Source: Entoloma clypeatum (lineage: Eukaryota; Basidiomycota; Agaricomycetes; Agaricales; Entolomataceae). Taken from it: a stretch of DNA of 64,000 nucleotides. This document shows, one piece after another, positions 10,728-22,134 of this stretch. The first letter of the stretch is position 1. Each line of letters opens with the position of its first letter. The position numbers and the translations under genes are program-made. The notes below the pieces were generated by a model. It saw only the letters and a program-made list of their open reading frames with translations. It was not told the DNA's origin and searched no databases. The DNA lies in the NCBI GenBank assembly GCA_963565915.1, contig OY751487.1, forward strand, positions 4,650,001 to 4,714,000, given 5' to 3'.

Positions 10728-10870
10728 TCTTTTATGACTGACAATGATTGACAGTGCTTGACCATTTGGTGCTCTTTTGCTGCATTCTTGTAGTAATTGA
10801 GCTCATCCACAGTCTGAGGTGCTGCTGCCTGCTGTTGGAATTCTTGCAGAAGACTATTGTGCCCAAACAT

Positions 10871-11831
10871 TTAGATATCCAATGATCACTGTCCATTATA
10901 TTGGTATGATTCTGCCATCACTACCTCATACTTTTAGTAAACTTCCTACACTGGTATTCTTACAGAAAATTGTCTAAATAAACTACTGGCCAATTTTGTC
11001 ATTCTGTATGTTGATTATTGCAATATCAGTCTTGTGTCTTCTGGCCAACATATTGTCAGACTTAAGCTATCAGATACTCAGTGATCGTGGACCATATATG
11101 ACTTGTCAAATTTCACAAACCCTTACATGCACTATAAGCTTCAATACTTATGGCTTTCAATGATAACAATAAATCATCCTTACCAACATAGATAATTGTG
11201 TTATACATCTCGTGAGCTTATATCATATTTGGCCATGCTTTCTCAGGGCATAATTCTGGCAGGCCTGGTAAAATTTACCAACACACACCCTAGTTATTTG
11301 GCATTATCAATCAATATATCAGACTGATATATATTGGAGAGATTTTACTTATTTTATGATGTTATCTACCCTTAACCTAATCACAGGAAAATCCTGATGT
11401 TTGTTTTGAACTTATGTTGATACTTTGAATTACATCTGAACCTCAGGGGATTGCGATTTGTCTGTTTCGTGCCCACAGAATCCTGCACCGCAAGTTTTGT
11501 GTCACATAAACTTCAAGTAGGTTCTCACTTGGTACAGGTATTGATTGATCAGATAAACACAGAATCAAAGAATTCAAACAAAATCACATAACTGCTTCAA
11601 CCGATTCATTGCTAGTACGAGGTGGTGAGCATCACAATCATGGACGATGATCAGTGGTGATCGATAATCATCCACTCAATGAGATGCTTCACGAGACGGG
11701 ATGTAAGTCTTCAAGTTGCCAGGTACTTTGTTTGAACTTATGTTGATGCCAACTATTTATCTGGTGGTGTATACAGTATCGCACATCAGATGATGTCTTA
11801 TGCTATGCTAATGACTCGGACATCTGATCTC
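10871..11831. other. Non-coding stretch
   Basis: AT-rich sequence with no frame of note and no repeat I can assign on either strand. It is probably ancient intergenic or fully decayed transposon DNA. Confidence 0.5.
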
Positions 11832-12098
11832 TAGTGTTTCAAGGTCCAGTCTGGTCCGGTTTTTTGTCTAAAATTTTTGAGACCAGAGACCAAGACCAGG
11901 TGAGTGGTCTCTCTGAAAAGCTAAGACCAGAACCAGTTTAAACCGGTTTTTTGGCCAAAAAACTGGTCCAAACCTATGAACTGGGTAGAACCAGGGGGGT
12001 GGTCTTTGTTTTTCAACAAAGATGAACCAGGACCACCCCCTGGTTCAGTCTGGTCTCAGTCTTCTTTGTGGTCTTTGAGACTGAACCTTGAAACACTA
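11832..12098. mobile_element. hAT-like foldback MITE (copy 1)
   Basis: The ends are TAGTGTTTCAAGGTCCAGT and, reverse complemented, TAGTGTTTCAAGGTTCAGT: a 19-bp inverted repeat with one mismatch. The interior is also palindromic (ACCAGGGGGGTG ... CACCCCCTGGT). The TAGTG start fits hAT elements, and the 8 bp on each side (ctgatctc / atgatcac) agree at 6 of 8 positions. It is 267 bp with no coding capacity, a non-autonomous element moved by a transposase encoded elsewhere. Confidence 0.8.
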
Positions 12099-12377
12099 AT
12101 GATCACAAAAGTAAGCTCAATACCATTGAGAATGAGAAAAAATCATAGTCTTTGGTCCAACTTTGGTCTCTTGGCAACATGTTGGCATCATCTTGACCAT
12201 GCCCTAGTGATTGATCTGACCTAGATTGTTGAACTTGTGATTATTGAACTATTTCAGGCTAGTAGGCACTAGTATGTACTAGCCCAAAATAGCCCCACTA
12301 GCCAAATCTGTAGGAATCATGATGCAGCGAAACATCCCCACCTCACCAAGTTCTCCACCACCATGGTTCAGCCTGGG

Positions 12378-12844
12378 TAGTGTTCAAAAGTCCAGTCCAG
12401 TCTGGCTTTTTGCCCAAAAAATTAAGAACCTAGAACCAAGACTGGTTGAGTGGTTTCTCCAAAAAACTGAAACCAGGACTGGACTGGTCAAAGACTGGTG
12501 AACCAGTCTTTCCTTTCTCAAAAAAGTAAACCAGGACTGGTTCAAACTGGTTTACACTGGTAATTTTCCAATTGATTAAAGCTATCATTTGACACTTTTC
12601 AAAACATTTTATAGAAGCTTTGATGAAACAATCTGTGTGAACCTATGACCAGTTTACATTTTTTGAGTCTCAAATCAAGACTGGTGTTAAACCAGTCTTT
12701 TTTTTTTTTTCCAAAATTTGAAGAACCTGAGACTGGTCAATCCTCAAAATCTGAAACTTGAGACTGCAGTCCAGTCATCCACAGTCTTTACCAGTCTGGT
12801 TCTGGTCCAGTTCTAGGTCTTTGAGACTGGACTTCAAAACACTA
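12378..12844. mobile_element. hAT-like MITE (copy 2), perfect 8-bp target duplication
   Basis: Terminal inverted repeats TAGTGTTCAAAAGTCCAGTC and, from the other end, TAGTGTTTTGAAGTCCAGTC. Flanked by the identical octamer agcctggg at 12370-12377 and 12845-12852, the hallmark of hAT insertion. The 467-bp interior is rich in ACCAGTC/GACTGGT words. Same family as copies 1 and 4. Confidence 0.88.
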
Positions 12845-12935
12845 AGCCTGGGTTCAAGAATGTTTGGTGGACTGCATATAGGCTGCTATTCTGGGCCTCT
12901 AATGAACACCATTTGCGGGGGATTGAACACATTTG

Positions 12936-13443
12936 TCAATTATGAGCCTTTCCTGGAATAACACCGGAAGAGATCCCAGATATTGAAGTTCCCATCATCA
13001 GCAAATCAGGAAAGTTCTGATTTAGCAATATGACTTTCATGAGCGTGTTACAATAATATAACAGCTTATCTGTGGTTAGTAGTATTACAATACTGGGTGA
13101 CTTCCCACAAGCTTTTATTCCATTGAATAAAATAAAATCAATGGTGAAACGTGACATTGCCGAGATACCAGGTGGCATTAGGGAGATGAATCTGATTGAA
13201 TCTTGCTTAGACCCTCGAATAAACTGAGATATGTTCATAGGGTATCAACCCCATGAATAGGCTCTTCTGAGCTTGAATAAACATATTTGGATGTTGCCGA
13301 CATGATGCCGAGCCTCCAACATCAACAATGACTGCATTTGGATTGACAGCCAACACCTTTTCAGCACTGTCTTCAATGTTGCTGGCATTGTTGGACATGG
13401 TCCTGGGTATTAAATTGTGGAGGTCAATTTTTGGAAATATCAA
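12936..13443 (-). pseudogene. Unknown conserved-looking ORF with a frameshift
   Basis: Two overlapping minus-strand frames (13443-13207 and 13238-12936) read as one protein-like sequence: first VLAVNPNAVIVDVGGSAS and QAQKSLFMGLIPYEHIS, then SMPPG-like and FILFNGIKACGKSPSIVILL. The switch lies between about 13238 and 13207. The composition is that of a globular protein with hydrophobic beta-strand-like stretches, not low complexity. I do not recognise the family. A MITE borders it at 12844, so it may be the broken exon of an old gene or of a DNA transposon. Confidence 0.35.
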
Positions 13444-13538
13444 ATCGAATATATTTTATCAAGAACTTTGCGGAAAGTCACCCAACATTGTGTATTAGAT
13501 GCAGTATTATACTCATACTTTGAAGCAAGGATAATGTA

Positions 13539-13745
13539 TAGTGTTCGAAGGTTCAGTCTATATAGACCTGAACCAGACTGAACTGAACTGAAAAATAGAC
13601 CACATTGGACTGAACTGCGGTCTAAGGTCTATACTTTTTAGAAAATTTAGACTGCAGTTCAGTCTAGATTTTTTTTTTGACTTAGACCGCAAAAAGACAG
13701 GTCTAAACAGGTCTAGACCGGTCTTTTTGCCCTTTGGGATACACC
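13539..13745. mobile_element. hAT-like MITE relic (copy 3, one end)
   Basis: Starts TAGTGTTCGAAGGTTCAGTC, matching the ends of copies 1 and 2, followed by repeated ACTGAAC/GACCTG/GGTCTA words. No matching right end is visible before the poly-C run at about 13752-13764, so the right edge is uncertain. Confidence 0.55.
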
Positions 13746-14260
13746 TCCAACCCCCCCCCCCCTAATTTCTACAATTTTTGGAGATTTTTCAGTATTCTGC
13801 ATAATATTCTAGATATTTATAGACCAATTTCATTGGTCTAAGGCTTGTTTTGAAGCTACAACTGAGTGGAATCCATTTCTAGCTTGTATATAAAAGTCTT
13901 GCTCACAGAGTCACAAAGGTTAAGAATTGAATGAAACATAAAACATAGCTAAAACATATGATTACATTTTGTATCTGTGTTTACAGTGCTATTTTTGTTA
14001 TATCTGCCTCTTATTGCTGAGTCAGCAATGGATGCATTGCTTCAATGTTGGATGATGCATGATGCGCGCATCAAACATGTCAAATGCATGTAAACTAATC
14101 TCCAAAAACATCGCACATCTGCTTATTTCATCTACACAGTGACAAATAAGTAAGGGTTTCTACTATATTAATTTTTATTTATTTATTTGTAACACCCAAT
14201 TTATATTCCAGGGCTCAATCGCAGTCTGGTCTGTACTAGAGTACAATTTAGATACAACTG
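13746..14260. other. Non-coding stretch
   Basis: Contains a C run (about 13752-13764), a short TATATAAAAG box near 13890 and AT-rich sequence. The phrase GGCTTGTTTTGAAGCT near 13843 also occurs near 8883, hinting at another diverged repeat. No gene is visible. Confidence 0.5.
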
Positions 14261-14694
14261 CTACATTAATATAGCATGGGAGAGTAGGACCCTGTTACAC
14301 AGTCCATTTGATGATACATAAAGATATAAGAGAGATGCGCAAGCACATGTGATGACATGCAGAAAGCCATGTGGAGAGAGACTGATAGCTGGTCCATGGA
14401 CTGTGTTGTATATGTGTTGTATGTAAGAGAGAAAAGATAAATAATAGTCAATTATACAGGTAATCAGACTGAGGGGATCGTAAAGGTCTGGAAGTTTATC
14501 ATTGGAGGTCCACTTAGCAGCCCATTTGATGATCAGGAGCGTGATCTTGACTATGGTCATTGAGACCTGGGGGAGAGGAGGCTCATGGAAGTGAGCCGGC
14601 AGTGGGGAGGGGGGGGTAATTAAAGAGAAGCAGCATGGGAGCGGCCTGTGATGGGAAGGGCCTGGGGGCCAGGGGTGCAGGGGGTGCTTGCACG

Positions 14695-15312
14695 CTAGAG
14701 GTGACAGCATGTGGGGGTTTGAAGGACACAGCCCTTGCGTTGAGGGGAGCCACCTTGGGCAACAGGTTGCGGGACCTGCTTTGACTTGGTCTTCTTTTGC
14801 TTCTTGGGTGCGGCAGAAGGGCCAGAGGGAGGGAAGAGCTCTAGGTTCTTCTTGAGTTCACACTGGAAGGTATGGATGGGGATCCCCTCACCATCTGACC
14901 CAAAGTCAGATGAGCAAGGCAATGGGGAATATTGTGGAGAAAAGGTGTCAAAAGTCGGTTTGGACGGTAAAGATGCAGGGAGAGGATGGTTTGTGAGCTT
15001 CCTCTTACCCTTCTGGAGTGGGGTCTGGCACCTGCAAGGGTGCCTGTGATGAATGGAATGAACTGCAATTGTCGTCTTGAGATGAATGGAACGAATTGCA
15101 ATCGCTACACGTAAGAGGAAGAGAGGACATTCCAGAGAAGTACAAGTCCGGAGAGAGGAAACCACTAGAAGGAGGGATGAGCTCTCATATGTGGTGTGTG
15201 CAGCTTGCCCTGGGGGTGCCTTGGAGAGGGGACAGGAATGGCATGCAAGGTAAAAACCCTGCATAGCCTCCCACCAGGGGAGCAAGCTTTCCATACTGCT
15301 TGGGAGGCTCAT
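14695..15312 (-). CDS. Hypothetical ORF, 205 codons
   Basis: The longest frame in this interval. It starts with an ATG at 15312 and ends near 14695. The N-terminal part holds WWEAMQGFYLACHSC; the C-terminal part is disordered with an acidic patch (DFGSDGEG) and a lysine cluster (PKKQKKTKSKQ) like a nuclear localisation signal. No family recognised. The two halves differ in character and the middle is serine/leucine-rich, so part of it may be spurious or spliced. It lies directly upstream of the Gy-B3 LTR. Confidence 0.3.
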   Translation of the reverse strand: MSLPSSMESLLPWWEAMQGFYLACHSCPLSKAPPGQAAHTTYESSSLLLVVSSLRTCTSLECPLFLLRVAIAIRSIHLKTTIAVHSIHHRHPCRCQTPLQKGKRKLTNHPLPASLPSKPTFDTFSPQYSPLPCSSDFGSDGEGIPIHTFQCELKKNLELFPPSGPSAAPKKQKKTKSKQVPQPVAQGGSPQRKGCVLQTPTCCHL

Positions 15313-15455
15313 TGTGCAGCTAGCAGGGGGAGATCGTTATCAATAAAGAAGTGTGTGAGCACTGGAGAGACAATGGGGGAAAGGAGAAGCAATGGGGTGG
15401 CCGCTGGTTCAAAGATGGGGATGGGCATTATAGTCAGGGGCAGAGAGGCCTGGGC

Positions 15456-15801
15456 TGTTATGGACTATAGGCTACATAGACGACCTCATCATTCTTTTTA
15501 CTCATCGGCCCATCTCGGTGCCCTCTTACTTATTCACTATGACACAGCATCTCCTTTCTCTCACTTCACTCCCACGCTGACTTGCCTTCCACAGTAGTAT
15601 TACTCACTCTGCAGTCAGCTTACTCATTGTACATAGCATTCTGCAGTCGCCTTACTCATGTGCACTGCCTTCCGTAGTACTGACTTATCTGCTATCACCT
15701 ATAGTCAGTACCTATATAAACCCCTTGTACTATAGCTAGATTCGCCTTTCCATTTCCTGCATACTCTGCCCAAACCTTGGAACGGTTTGTTAAGCATAAC
15801 A
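15456..15801 (+). repeat. Gy-B3 5' LTR
   Basis: 346 bp, TGTTATGGAC ... TTAAGCATAACA, with a TATATAAACC box near 15712 and the CTGCAGTCGCC and CTTGTACTATAG variants shared with the Gy-B2 5' LTR but not with the Gy-B1 or Gy-B2 3' LTRs. The following leader (AGTTGCTAAATCTC) is the same as after the Gy-B2 5' LTR and should hold the primer site. I cannot assign the tRNA. Confidence 0.9.
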
Positions 15802-16239
15802 AGTTGCTAAATCTCATTAGGTTCGCCCAGAGTGAAGAGAGCAACTACCAGACAAGTCAAGACATCACGCTTCTTTGAAGACTTCACCAGTAATCCATTC
15901 GCCATGCCAGAAGCCTGACAGGAGGAGCTAAGTCCTCGAGACAGTGTTGATTTTACGCTCATTCAGCAGTACATTGAATCGGAGATCCGTCACATCCTAC
16001 AGCAGGTGCTTGATGAAGAACTAGACAACAACGAGCATCGCCCCCACGGCGAGATAGCAGAGAGCATCCATCTTGCTTGGCAACACCAGATTGCGTGTTA
16101 CAAAGCCTGACAGAACAAACTCAAAAGCTTTCATGTTCAATGAGGACCTCAGACAGGTCGGATCACAGAGATCAGAGAGTTTATTGGTGTCCAGACAATG
16201 GTTATCAGAAGATTGATTAGGACACTCACATCGAGATGT
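15802..16239 (+). pseudogene. Gy-B3 leader and gag N-terminus
   Basis: The gag start ATG-CCA-GAA is at 15904 (mutated to ACG in Gy-B2). The frame reads an acidic, helical N-terminus (DFTLIQQYIESEIR) like that of Gy-B2, but with TGA at several sites where Gy-B2 has CGA, for example near 15916 and 16108. It is cut at 16239 by Gy-C, whose target copy gatgt occupies 16235-16239. Confidence 0.75.
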
Positions 16240-16673
16240 TGTAAGGGCAACCACTTTCACTCTTCACTTTTGCTTTCCTTTCTTCCTTTCCTTTCTATTC
16301 CACCATCTCCGACGTCCTCCGATCGTATCCACTGCCTCCGACATCTTATCTGCCTCTCCGCATCCGACGACTCCGCGCCCATCCACTACTCCGCACGTCA
16401 GATCGCAGGTACTATCATTCATCTTGTTTCCATTTATCCCCCATCTCTACTCCCAATCATTGCTCATTGTTCATGCATCTCGTTTTATCTCTTATTTCAT
16501 ATCTCATTCTGCTATTTATCTAGCTAGCTTGCAGGGAAATCCTTAGAACTTTCTCTTTGGATCTCCCTTGCAAGGTATGTGTTGTATTACTTATCAGACT
16601 GCTCAATCTAAACTTCGGATCTCCCTTGCAAGCTATCTGAGTTCAAGTCTTGGATCATAAGGTTGCCCTTATA
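16240..16673 (+). repeat. Gy-C 5' LTR
   Basis: Starts TGTAAGGGCAACC and ends GGTTGCCCTTATA, a long imperfect terminal inverted repeat of about 13 bp. 434 bp, pyrimidine-rich (TTTCCTTTCTTCC). The last about 40 bases (GTTCAAGTCTTGGATCATAAGG) recur at 22099-22121 in the 3' LTR remnant. Confidence 0.88.
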
Positions 16674-16834
16674 GTAGAAAGTTCTCATCTAATTGGACCA
16701 GGTCCGATTGCATCGTTGTCATGATTCTGCGCTTCGGAGCAGCTTCGTCTGTGTCCGACTCCAATACATCTCACACCCCTTTCAGTTCTTCTAATTACCT
16801 CTCCATAACTGGTGATTCTGCTCCGCGCATAGTA

Positions 16835-18655
16835 ATGGACGATCCCAATCGCCTTCAACAGCTTGAGCACGAGTTCCAGGAACAATGTCAAACTCTCGCT
16901 GATATCTCAACTCAACTTGACCAACTCCTCCTCCTCGCCTTCAATGCAATTCCTGCCCCAGCTCTGCCACCTATCCCACCTGCTCCTGCACCCGCTATTA
17001 TACCCGCTCTGCTCACTCCGGCCAATCCGGGCATGTGTTGAGCAAAACCTGCCAATCCGTCGGACTTCGATGGATTGTGCACAAATGGCTGGACCTTTCT
17101 AAACTCCTGTGAATTGTTTATGGGGCTGGCTCCGGAACAGTTTGCAGACGACCACACTAAAATTTATTGGGCCTTATCTTTCATGAAGAGTGGACACCCA
17201 GCACACTTTGTGGATCACATTATCTGACAGGAGCGGAGGACCGGTGCTCCATCTTATCAGACTTGGGTGGACTTCTGCGCAGTCTTTACAGCGGAGTTCA
17301 CTCCAAAGAATGAGGCACAGGATGCGAGACTGATCCTCGAAGGAGAATCCTATTATCAAGGTCAACGGGATGTCGAGACCTATATTGACAAGTTCAAAGA
17401 CTACATTGCCAAAGCGGGCTATCAGGAGGATACCAACATTGTACTCAAATTCTGCCATGGTCTCCGTTCCGACATGCAGAACGAGATTGCCACCCTGACC
17501 CACAGACGGCCTGCGGATGACAACCCCGATGAGTGGTACTCTGCAGCATGAGTCAATGACGACAATAGGATTGCCAACAAAGCCTTCAAAGCCACTGCTC
17601 CGACCCGCACATCCGCCTTCTGCAACATTGTCGGACCAAGAGTATCTAGTACCTCAGTATTCCCTTGCCCCTACATTGCATTCACTCCGCGTACAGCTCC
17701 GCTCGCATCCGCATCCGCTCCGCTGACAAGGGACCCTAATGCAATGGACATTGATACTTCATGCGTCAAAGGCAAGAATGCCAATGCATGCTTCAGATGT
17801 AACAAAATGGTCACTTTAGTCGTGAATGCCCCCTTCGCTTATGACAATGGAGGGGCAGGACGAGTTTGTTATGGAACAACTTGTGGTCAAGGACGCAGCG
17901 GAAGGCAACTCCGTTCTGCCCATGGAGTCTGTGGAGTCGGAGGAAGGACAGGAGGATTTTCCTCCTCACAGCGAGTGAACAGTGCGCCCTCATTGTCTGC
18001 TAAAAATTGTTATGCTGCCTTATTTATGGAACAATATGATCCTATACCCACCATCTCTAAGCCTGCAAATGATCCCATAGTCACACCCAACTCCGCAAAT
18101 CCCATCTGCCTTCGCCTCTCTAAATGGGAGCATCGGCTTCCAAAACAATATGTCCTCGCATCCGCTCACTCCGACAATTCTATTGAACTAGACATAGTTC
18201 TTGAAACTACCAACACCAAAGACACACTATCACAAAAGGCATTACTCAACAGCGGGGCAACAGGGTCGTTTATTGAATGCACTCTGGTCGAGAAACATCG
18301 ACTCTCTACTCAAAAACTACAATGCACAATTCCAGTATACAACATCAACGGAACTCCAAACGAGGCCGGAGCAATAACAGAGGTGTTGGATGTAGTGCTC
18401 CGCTATCGGGATCACTCAGAACGGATCCAGCTTGCAGTCACAAGTTTGGGAAAACAAGAAATCATGTTAGGCTTCACTTGGCTCAAAGAACACAATGCCG
18501 AGGTAGATTGGGCTTCAGGAGAAGTGAAGATGAGCCGGGTCCTGCATGATGTCGGACATGTCACCAGGAGGCAGCCCAAGAGCGGAAGGAGCAGAAGTTT
18601 GAACAAGTCCACATCTGAGCCTGTCGGATGGGTTCCACTCCGATGTCCGGTCTAG
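16835..18655 (+). pseudogene. Gy-C gag and protease, broken
   Basis: ATG at 16835 opens a gag with an N-terminal coiled-coil-like helix (LEHEFQEQCQTLAD), a proline/alanine linker, a TGA near 17039, the capsid domain (YIDKFKDYIAKAGY, near 17380) and another TGA near 17549. The zinc knuckle at about 17787 is reduced to CFRCNKM because the frame shifts after it. Protease follows in the same reading (LLNSGATGSFI near 18244): the catalytic Asp of the DSG/DTG motif is Asn. The flap and C-terminal part (IMLGFTWLKEHN) are present. The ORF ends at 18655. Confidence 0.82.
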
Positions 18656-21600
18656 AGGAGGAGGCTCCACATGGCCCATGGGTGGAGAATATCACAGAAG
18701 AAGAGGAAGCGGAGGAGTTAGCGGAAGACGATGAGGAAGAGGATGAGTTTGAGGAGGGAGATCGCCTTTTTGTTGGAACAGTACCCGCAGAGGAGGAGTT
18801 CATCTGTGCTTCATCCAATATCTCGCAACGTCTATCAGAGGCCTTCCTCAGTAACCAAAAACCTAAATCTTTCCACGACTCTGTACCAGACCATTTGTTT
18901 GATTTTGAAGACGTATTCTCAAAGACCTCTTTCGACACCTTACCGGAAGAGTGGAGTTGGGACCACACCATTGAACTTGTTCCGGATGCCTCTCCGGCGG
19001 GTTGTAAGGTATATCCGTTTGTTCTGAATGAACAGAAGGAACTCGACGCGTTTTTGGAGAAAAACCTTGCAACTGGTTGGATCTGCCCTTCCAAGTCTCC
19101 AATGGCATCTCCGGTATTTTACATCAAGAAGAAGGATGGCTCCCTTCATCTTGTACAAGACTACCGGTCACTCAATTCCAAAACTATCAAAAACAAGTAT
19201 CCGCTTCCGCTCATATCCGAACTGATCAATAAACTTCAATGCGCTCAATACTTCACCAAGCTCGACATCCGCTGGGGCTACAACAATGTGCGGATAAAAC
19301 CCGGAGACAAGTGGAAGGCCGCTTTTCGGACCAATCACGGACTCTATGAACCATTGGTGATGTTCTTCGGCCTCACTAATAGTCCATCCACATTCCAGAC
19401 TATGATGAACAAGATCTTTCAGGACCTTATCACTGAAGGTGTAGTCTGTGTTTACCTCGACGATATACTCATCTTCACGGAGACCCTTGCGGAGCATCGG
19501 AGGGTCACACGGATTGTACTGGAACAACTTCGCAAACACAAACTCTATCTAAAACCAGAGAAATGCGAGTTTGAACAAACACGCATTGAATACCTAGGCC
19601 TTATTATTGAACAAGGACATGTAGAGATGGATCCAGTGAAGGTAGCGGGGGTCACGGAGTGGCCTGCTCTGACAAACGTCTGAGAAGTACATTCCTTTCT
19701 GGGATTCACTAACTTCTATCACCATTTTATTGAAGGGTTTTCGGACATCGCGCGCCCTCTTTTTGAGCTCATGAAGAAAGGGCACCTCTGGTTTGGAAGG
19801 AGGGAGAAGTGTCCGCATTTGCGGAGTTGAAGCGGAGGATTACATCCGCTCCAATCCTGGTCTTAGCTGATCATGGAAAGGAGTGGCGGATAGAAGCGGA
19901 TAGCTCGGACTTTGCAACTGGAGCAGTATTGTCCCAACCAACAGAGGACGGTAAGTGGCACCCTGTCGCATTCTATTCCAAAAGCCTTAGTCCAGTGGAA
20001 TGCAAGTACGAGATCTATGACAAGGAGATGTTGGCGGTGGTCCGCGCATTGGAGGAGTGGAGGCACTTCCTTGAAGGAGCGGAGAAGACAGTGGAGATTT
20101 GGACAGACCACAAAAGTCTTGAGTATTTCATGACAGCTCAAAAACTAAATCAATGACAAGCTAGATGGTCCTTATACCTCGCTCATTTCGATTTCAAAAT
20201 GCACCATTGACCTGGCAAGTCAATGGGCAAGTCCGATGCTTTGTCCCAACAAGCGGATCACGGAGACGGATCGCGGGACAACAAAAACATCATCCTTCTT
20301 CAACCAGAATTGTTTGCAGTGCGAGCAATGCACGGGGTAACTGTTCAAGGGGAAGAACACGACGTCCTCCACCAGGTCCAACAGGGAATCTGAGAGGGGT
20401 TACTGGAGGATAGTGTGGCGGAGGTTGTCAAATCCCTTCCAACCGTTGGAGCGGGGTCCATCCACAGTGCGGAGTGGAGGCAAGCGGAAGGTTTGCTCTA
20501 CTTCAGGGATTGTATCTATGTTCCTAACAATCCCCAACTGTGTCATCGGATCCTCACACAACACCATGACACACCAGTGGCCAGACATCCTGGATGGTGG
20601 AAAACCTTGGAACTGGTGTCATGCAATTACTGGTGGCCACACATGTCTTGTTTAATAGGTCAATATTGCAAGACATGCGACCCATGCCTCCGCACCAAGG
20701 TCCGATGCACTCCGCCCTCCGGAGAGCTCAATCTGCTACTGGTCCCCACGGAGCAATGGCAAGTAACCAGTGTTGACTTCATTACTGAACTACCAGAAGC
20801 CCACGGCTACGACACTATCATGGTGGTAGTGGACTCAGTAGGGAAGCGGGACACTTCATTCCAATGCACTCCGACATCTCTGCACTCGGGACTGCACACT
20901 CCTATGTTCAAAATGTCTGGAAACTCCACAGACTACCAGAGGCCATTGTCTCCGACCGAGGACCACAGTTTGTCACCAAGTTCATGTGCGAACTATACAG
21001 GCTGCTTAGCATTAAGGTTGCTGCCTCGACAGCCTACCATCCGCAGTCGGACGGACAGACAGAGTGGGTCAATCAAGGATTGGAACAATACCTTGACCTA
21101 TTCGTCAATGAATGTCAAGACAATTGGGACGAATGGCTTCCGATGGCTGAATTTGCATACAACAACCATGTTCACACATCGACATGTCAAACTCCGTTCT
21201 ACATTGACACCGGCCGCCATCTGCACATGGGATTCGAACCTCACGAGAAGTGGACGGAGATCAAGGCAGTAGCGGATTTCAGTGAGCGGATGAAGTCCAC
21301 TCTGGAGGAGGCTCGCGCAGCACTGACAAAGGCAAAAGACAACATGGCACGATACTACAACCAGCATCAGAGCACCACTCCAACATTCTGCCTGGGGGAC
21401 AAGGTCTTTTTAGACTCAGTGGGTACCAATGGGTTCGGGTTCCCGCGTGGGTGTTCGCAGTAGAAAAAACATGTATTTAAACTACCAAAAAAAAAACTAG
21501 CGTGACATGTGACGGGTACTGCCAGGGGTCGTGGGTTGCAAAAACACGACCTGTACCTGGACCCGTGGATACCCATACCTGTGACCCGTGCGGGTTACCC

Positions 21601-22077
21601 GTACCCGCACTAACGCAATATCCATTTCTTTACTATTTTTATACACAATTATTATAAATAATGATTGTACAGAAAATCATGTAAAATTATTAGGTGGTTC
21701 ATTATTGGAATGGAATGATAAAGAATTATCAGGAGGACTATTGCCTATCAGTATTCCATGTTGTCAAACTTTCACTAGTTCCCGACGACCCTCTCTGACG
21801 CCAAGTCCACTCTCCTCCACCTCTGACAGTAGCCGGAGAAGAATTGGAGTACAATGTTGAAAACCTCTTGGACAGCCAACTGCATCGAGGCAAGCTTCAA
21901 TTCTTGGTCAAATGGAAGGGATATGGCTATGAAGAGAATTCCTGGAAAGCAGAAGACAATGTCCACACTCCGCGCCTAGTCCGCAACTTCTACCAACGTC
22001 ATCCGGGAGCTCCGTGGCGGATCGCCACTGCGATATTCAACTCGTTTCGCCTGACATGTCAAGACACTGTGCCTTGA
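18656..22077 (+). pseudogene. Gy-C pol, broken and carrying a MITE
   Basis: RT is nearly whole: KDGSLHLVQDYRSLN, LDIRWGYNN, FFGLTNSPSTF and YLDD near 19456 are intact. A TGA stands at 19681 and a frameshift near 19790 precedes RNase H (EADSSDFATGAVLS, IWTDHKSLEYF). Integrase has the H2C2-type segment (NYWWP, CKTCDPC), the Asp of SVDFITELPEA, a frameshift near 20850, SDRGPQF and QSDGQTEWVN. The basic domain is cut at about 21410 by MITE and filler sequence; the chromodomain (ELEYNVENLLDSQL ... LVKWKG) resumes near 21840 and ends at 22077. Confidence 0.85.
21417..21608. mobile_element. ACCCGT-type MITE in Gy-C pol
   Basis: Left end CAGTGGGTACC...GGGTTCCCGCG; right end, reverse complemented, TAGTGCGGGTACGGGTAACCCGC. 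These imperfect inverted ends with (C/T)AGTG starts suggest a hAT-like non-autonomous element. The interior contains AAAAAACATG and GTGGGTTGCAAAAACACGACC. No clean 8-bp duplication is visible. About 170 bp of AT-rich filler (21609-21779) separates it from the resumed chromodomain. Confidence 0.6.
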
Positions 22078-22088
22078 AGGGGGGATGA

Positions 22089-22134
22089 TGTAAGGATCTG
22101 AGTTCAAGTCTTGGATCATAAGGTCACCCTTACA
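22089..22134 (+). repeat. Gy-C 3' LTR remnant
   Basis: Only 46 bp: TGTAAG fused to GATCTGAGTTCAAGTCTTGGATCATAAGGTCACCCTTACA in short form. Both outermost ends are kept while about 390 bp of the middle is deleted, as judged from the 5' LTR. Confidence 0.85.

Larger units (their letters stand above)
9360..10870 (-). pseudogene. Small unknown ORF split by LINE-1a
   Basis: If LINE-1a and one target copy are removed, an open frame runs from the ATG at 10870 through 10743 and on from 9420 to a TAA at 9362-9360: 63 codons including the stop, with frame kept across the insertion site. The product is Gln/Ala/His-rich (LLQEFQQQAAAP) and resembles nothing I can name. It could be an exon of a larger gene. 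LINE-1a has interrupted it near codon 43. Confidence 0.35.
16240..22134 (+). mobile_element. Gy-C: Ty3-type chromovirus nested in Gy-B3
   Basis: 5' LTR 16240-16673, gag, protease, RT, RNase H, integrase, chromodomain and a deleted 3' LTR (22089-22134). It is flanked by the perfect 5-bp duplication gatgt (16235-16239 and 22135-22139), and removing it restores the Gy-B gag leader (tcgagatgt-cccagag; Gy-B2 has tcgagacgtcccagag). 5895 bp. It is inactive through frameshifts, an Asn at the protease active site and a MITE in pol. Confidence 0.92.

Noticed and set aside
14261..14710. 149-codon minus-strand ORF
   Set aside because: Mixed low-complexity translation with no domain, overlapping AT-rich sequence; not supported as a gene.
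18561..19094. 177-codon minus-strand ORF with a poly-Ser run
   Set aside because: Complement of the acidic Glu-rich spacer of Gy-C pol.
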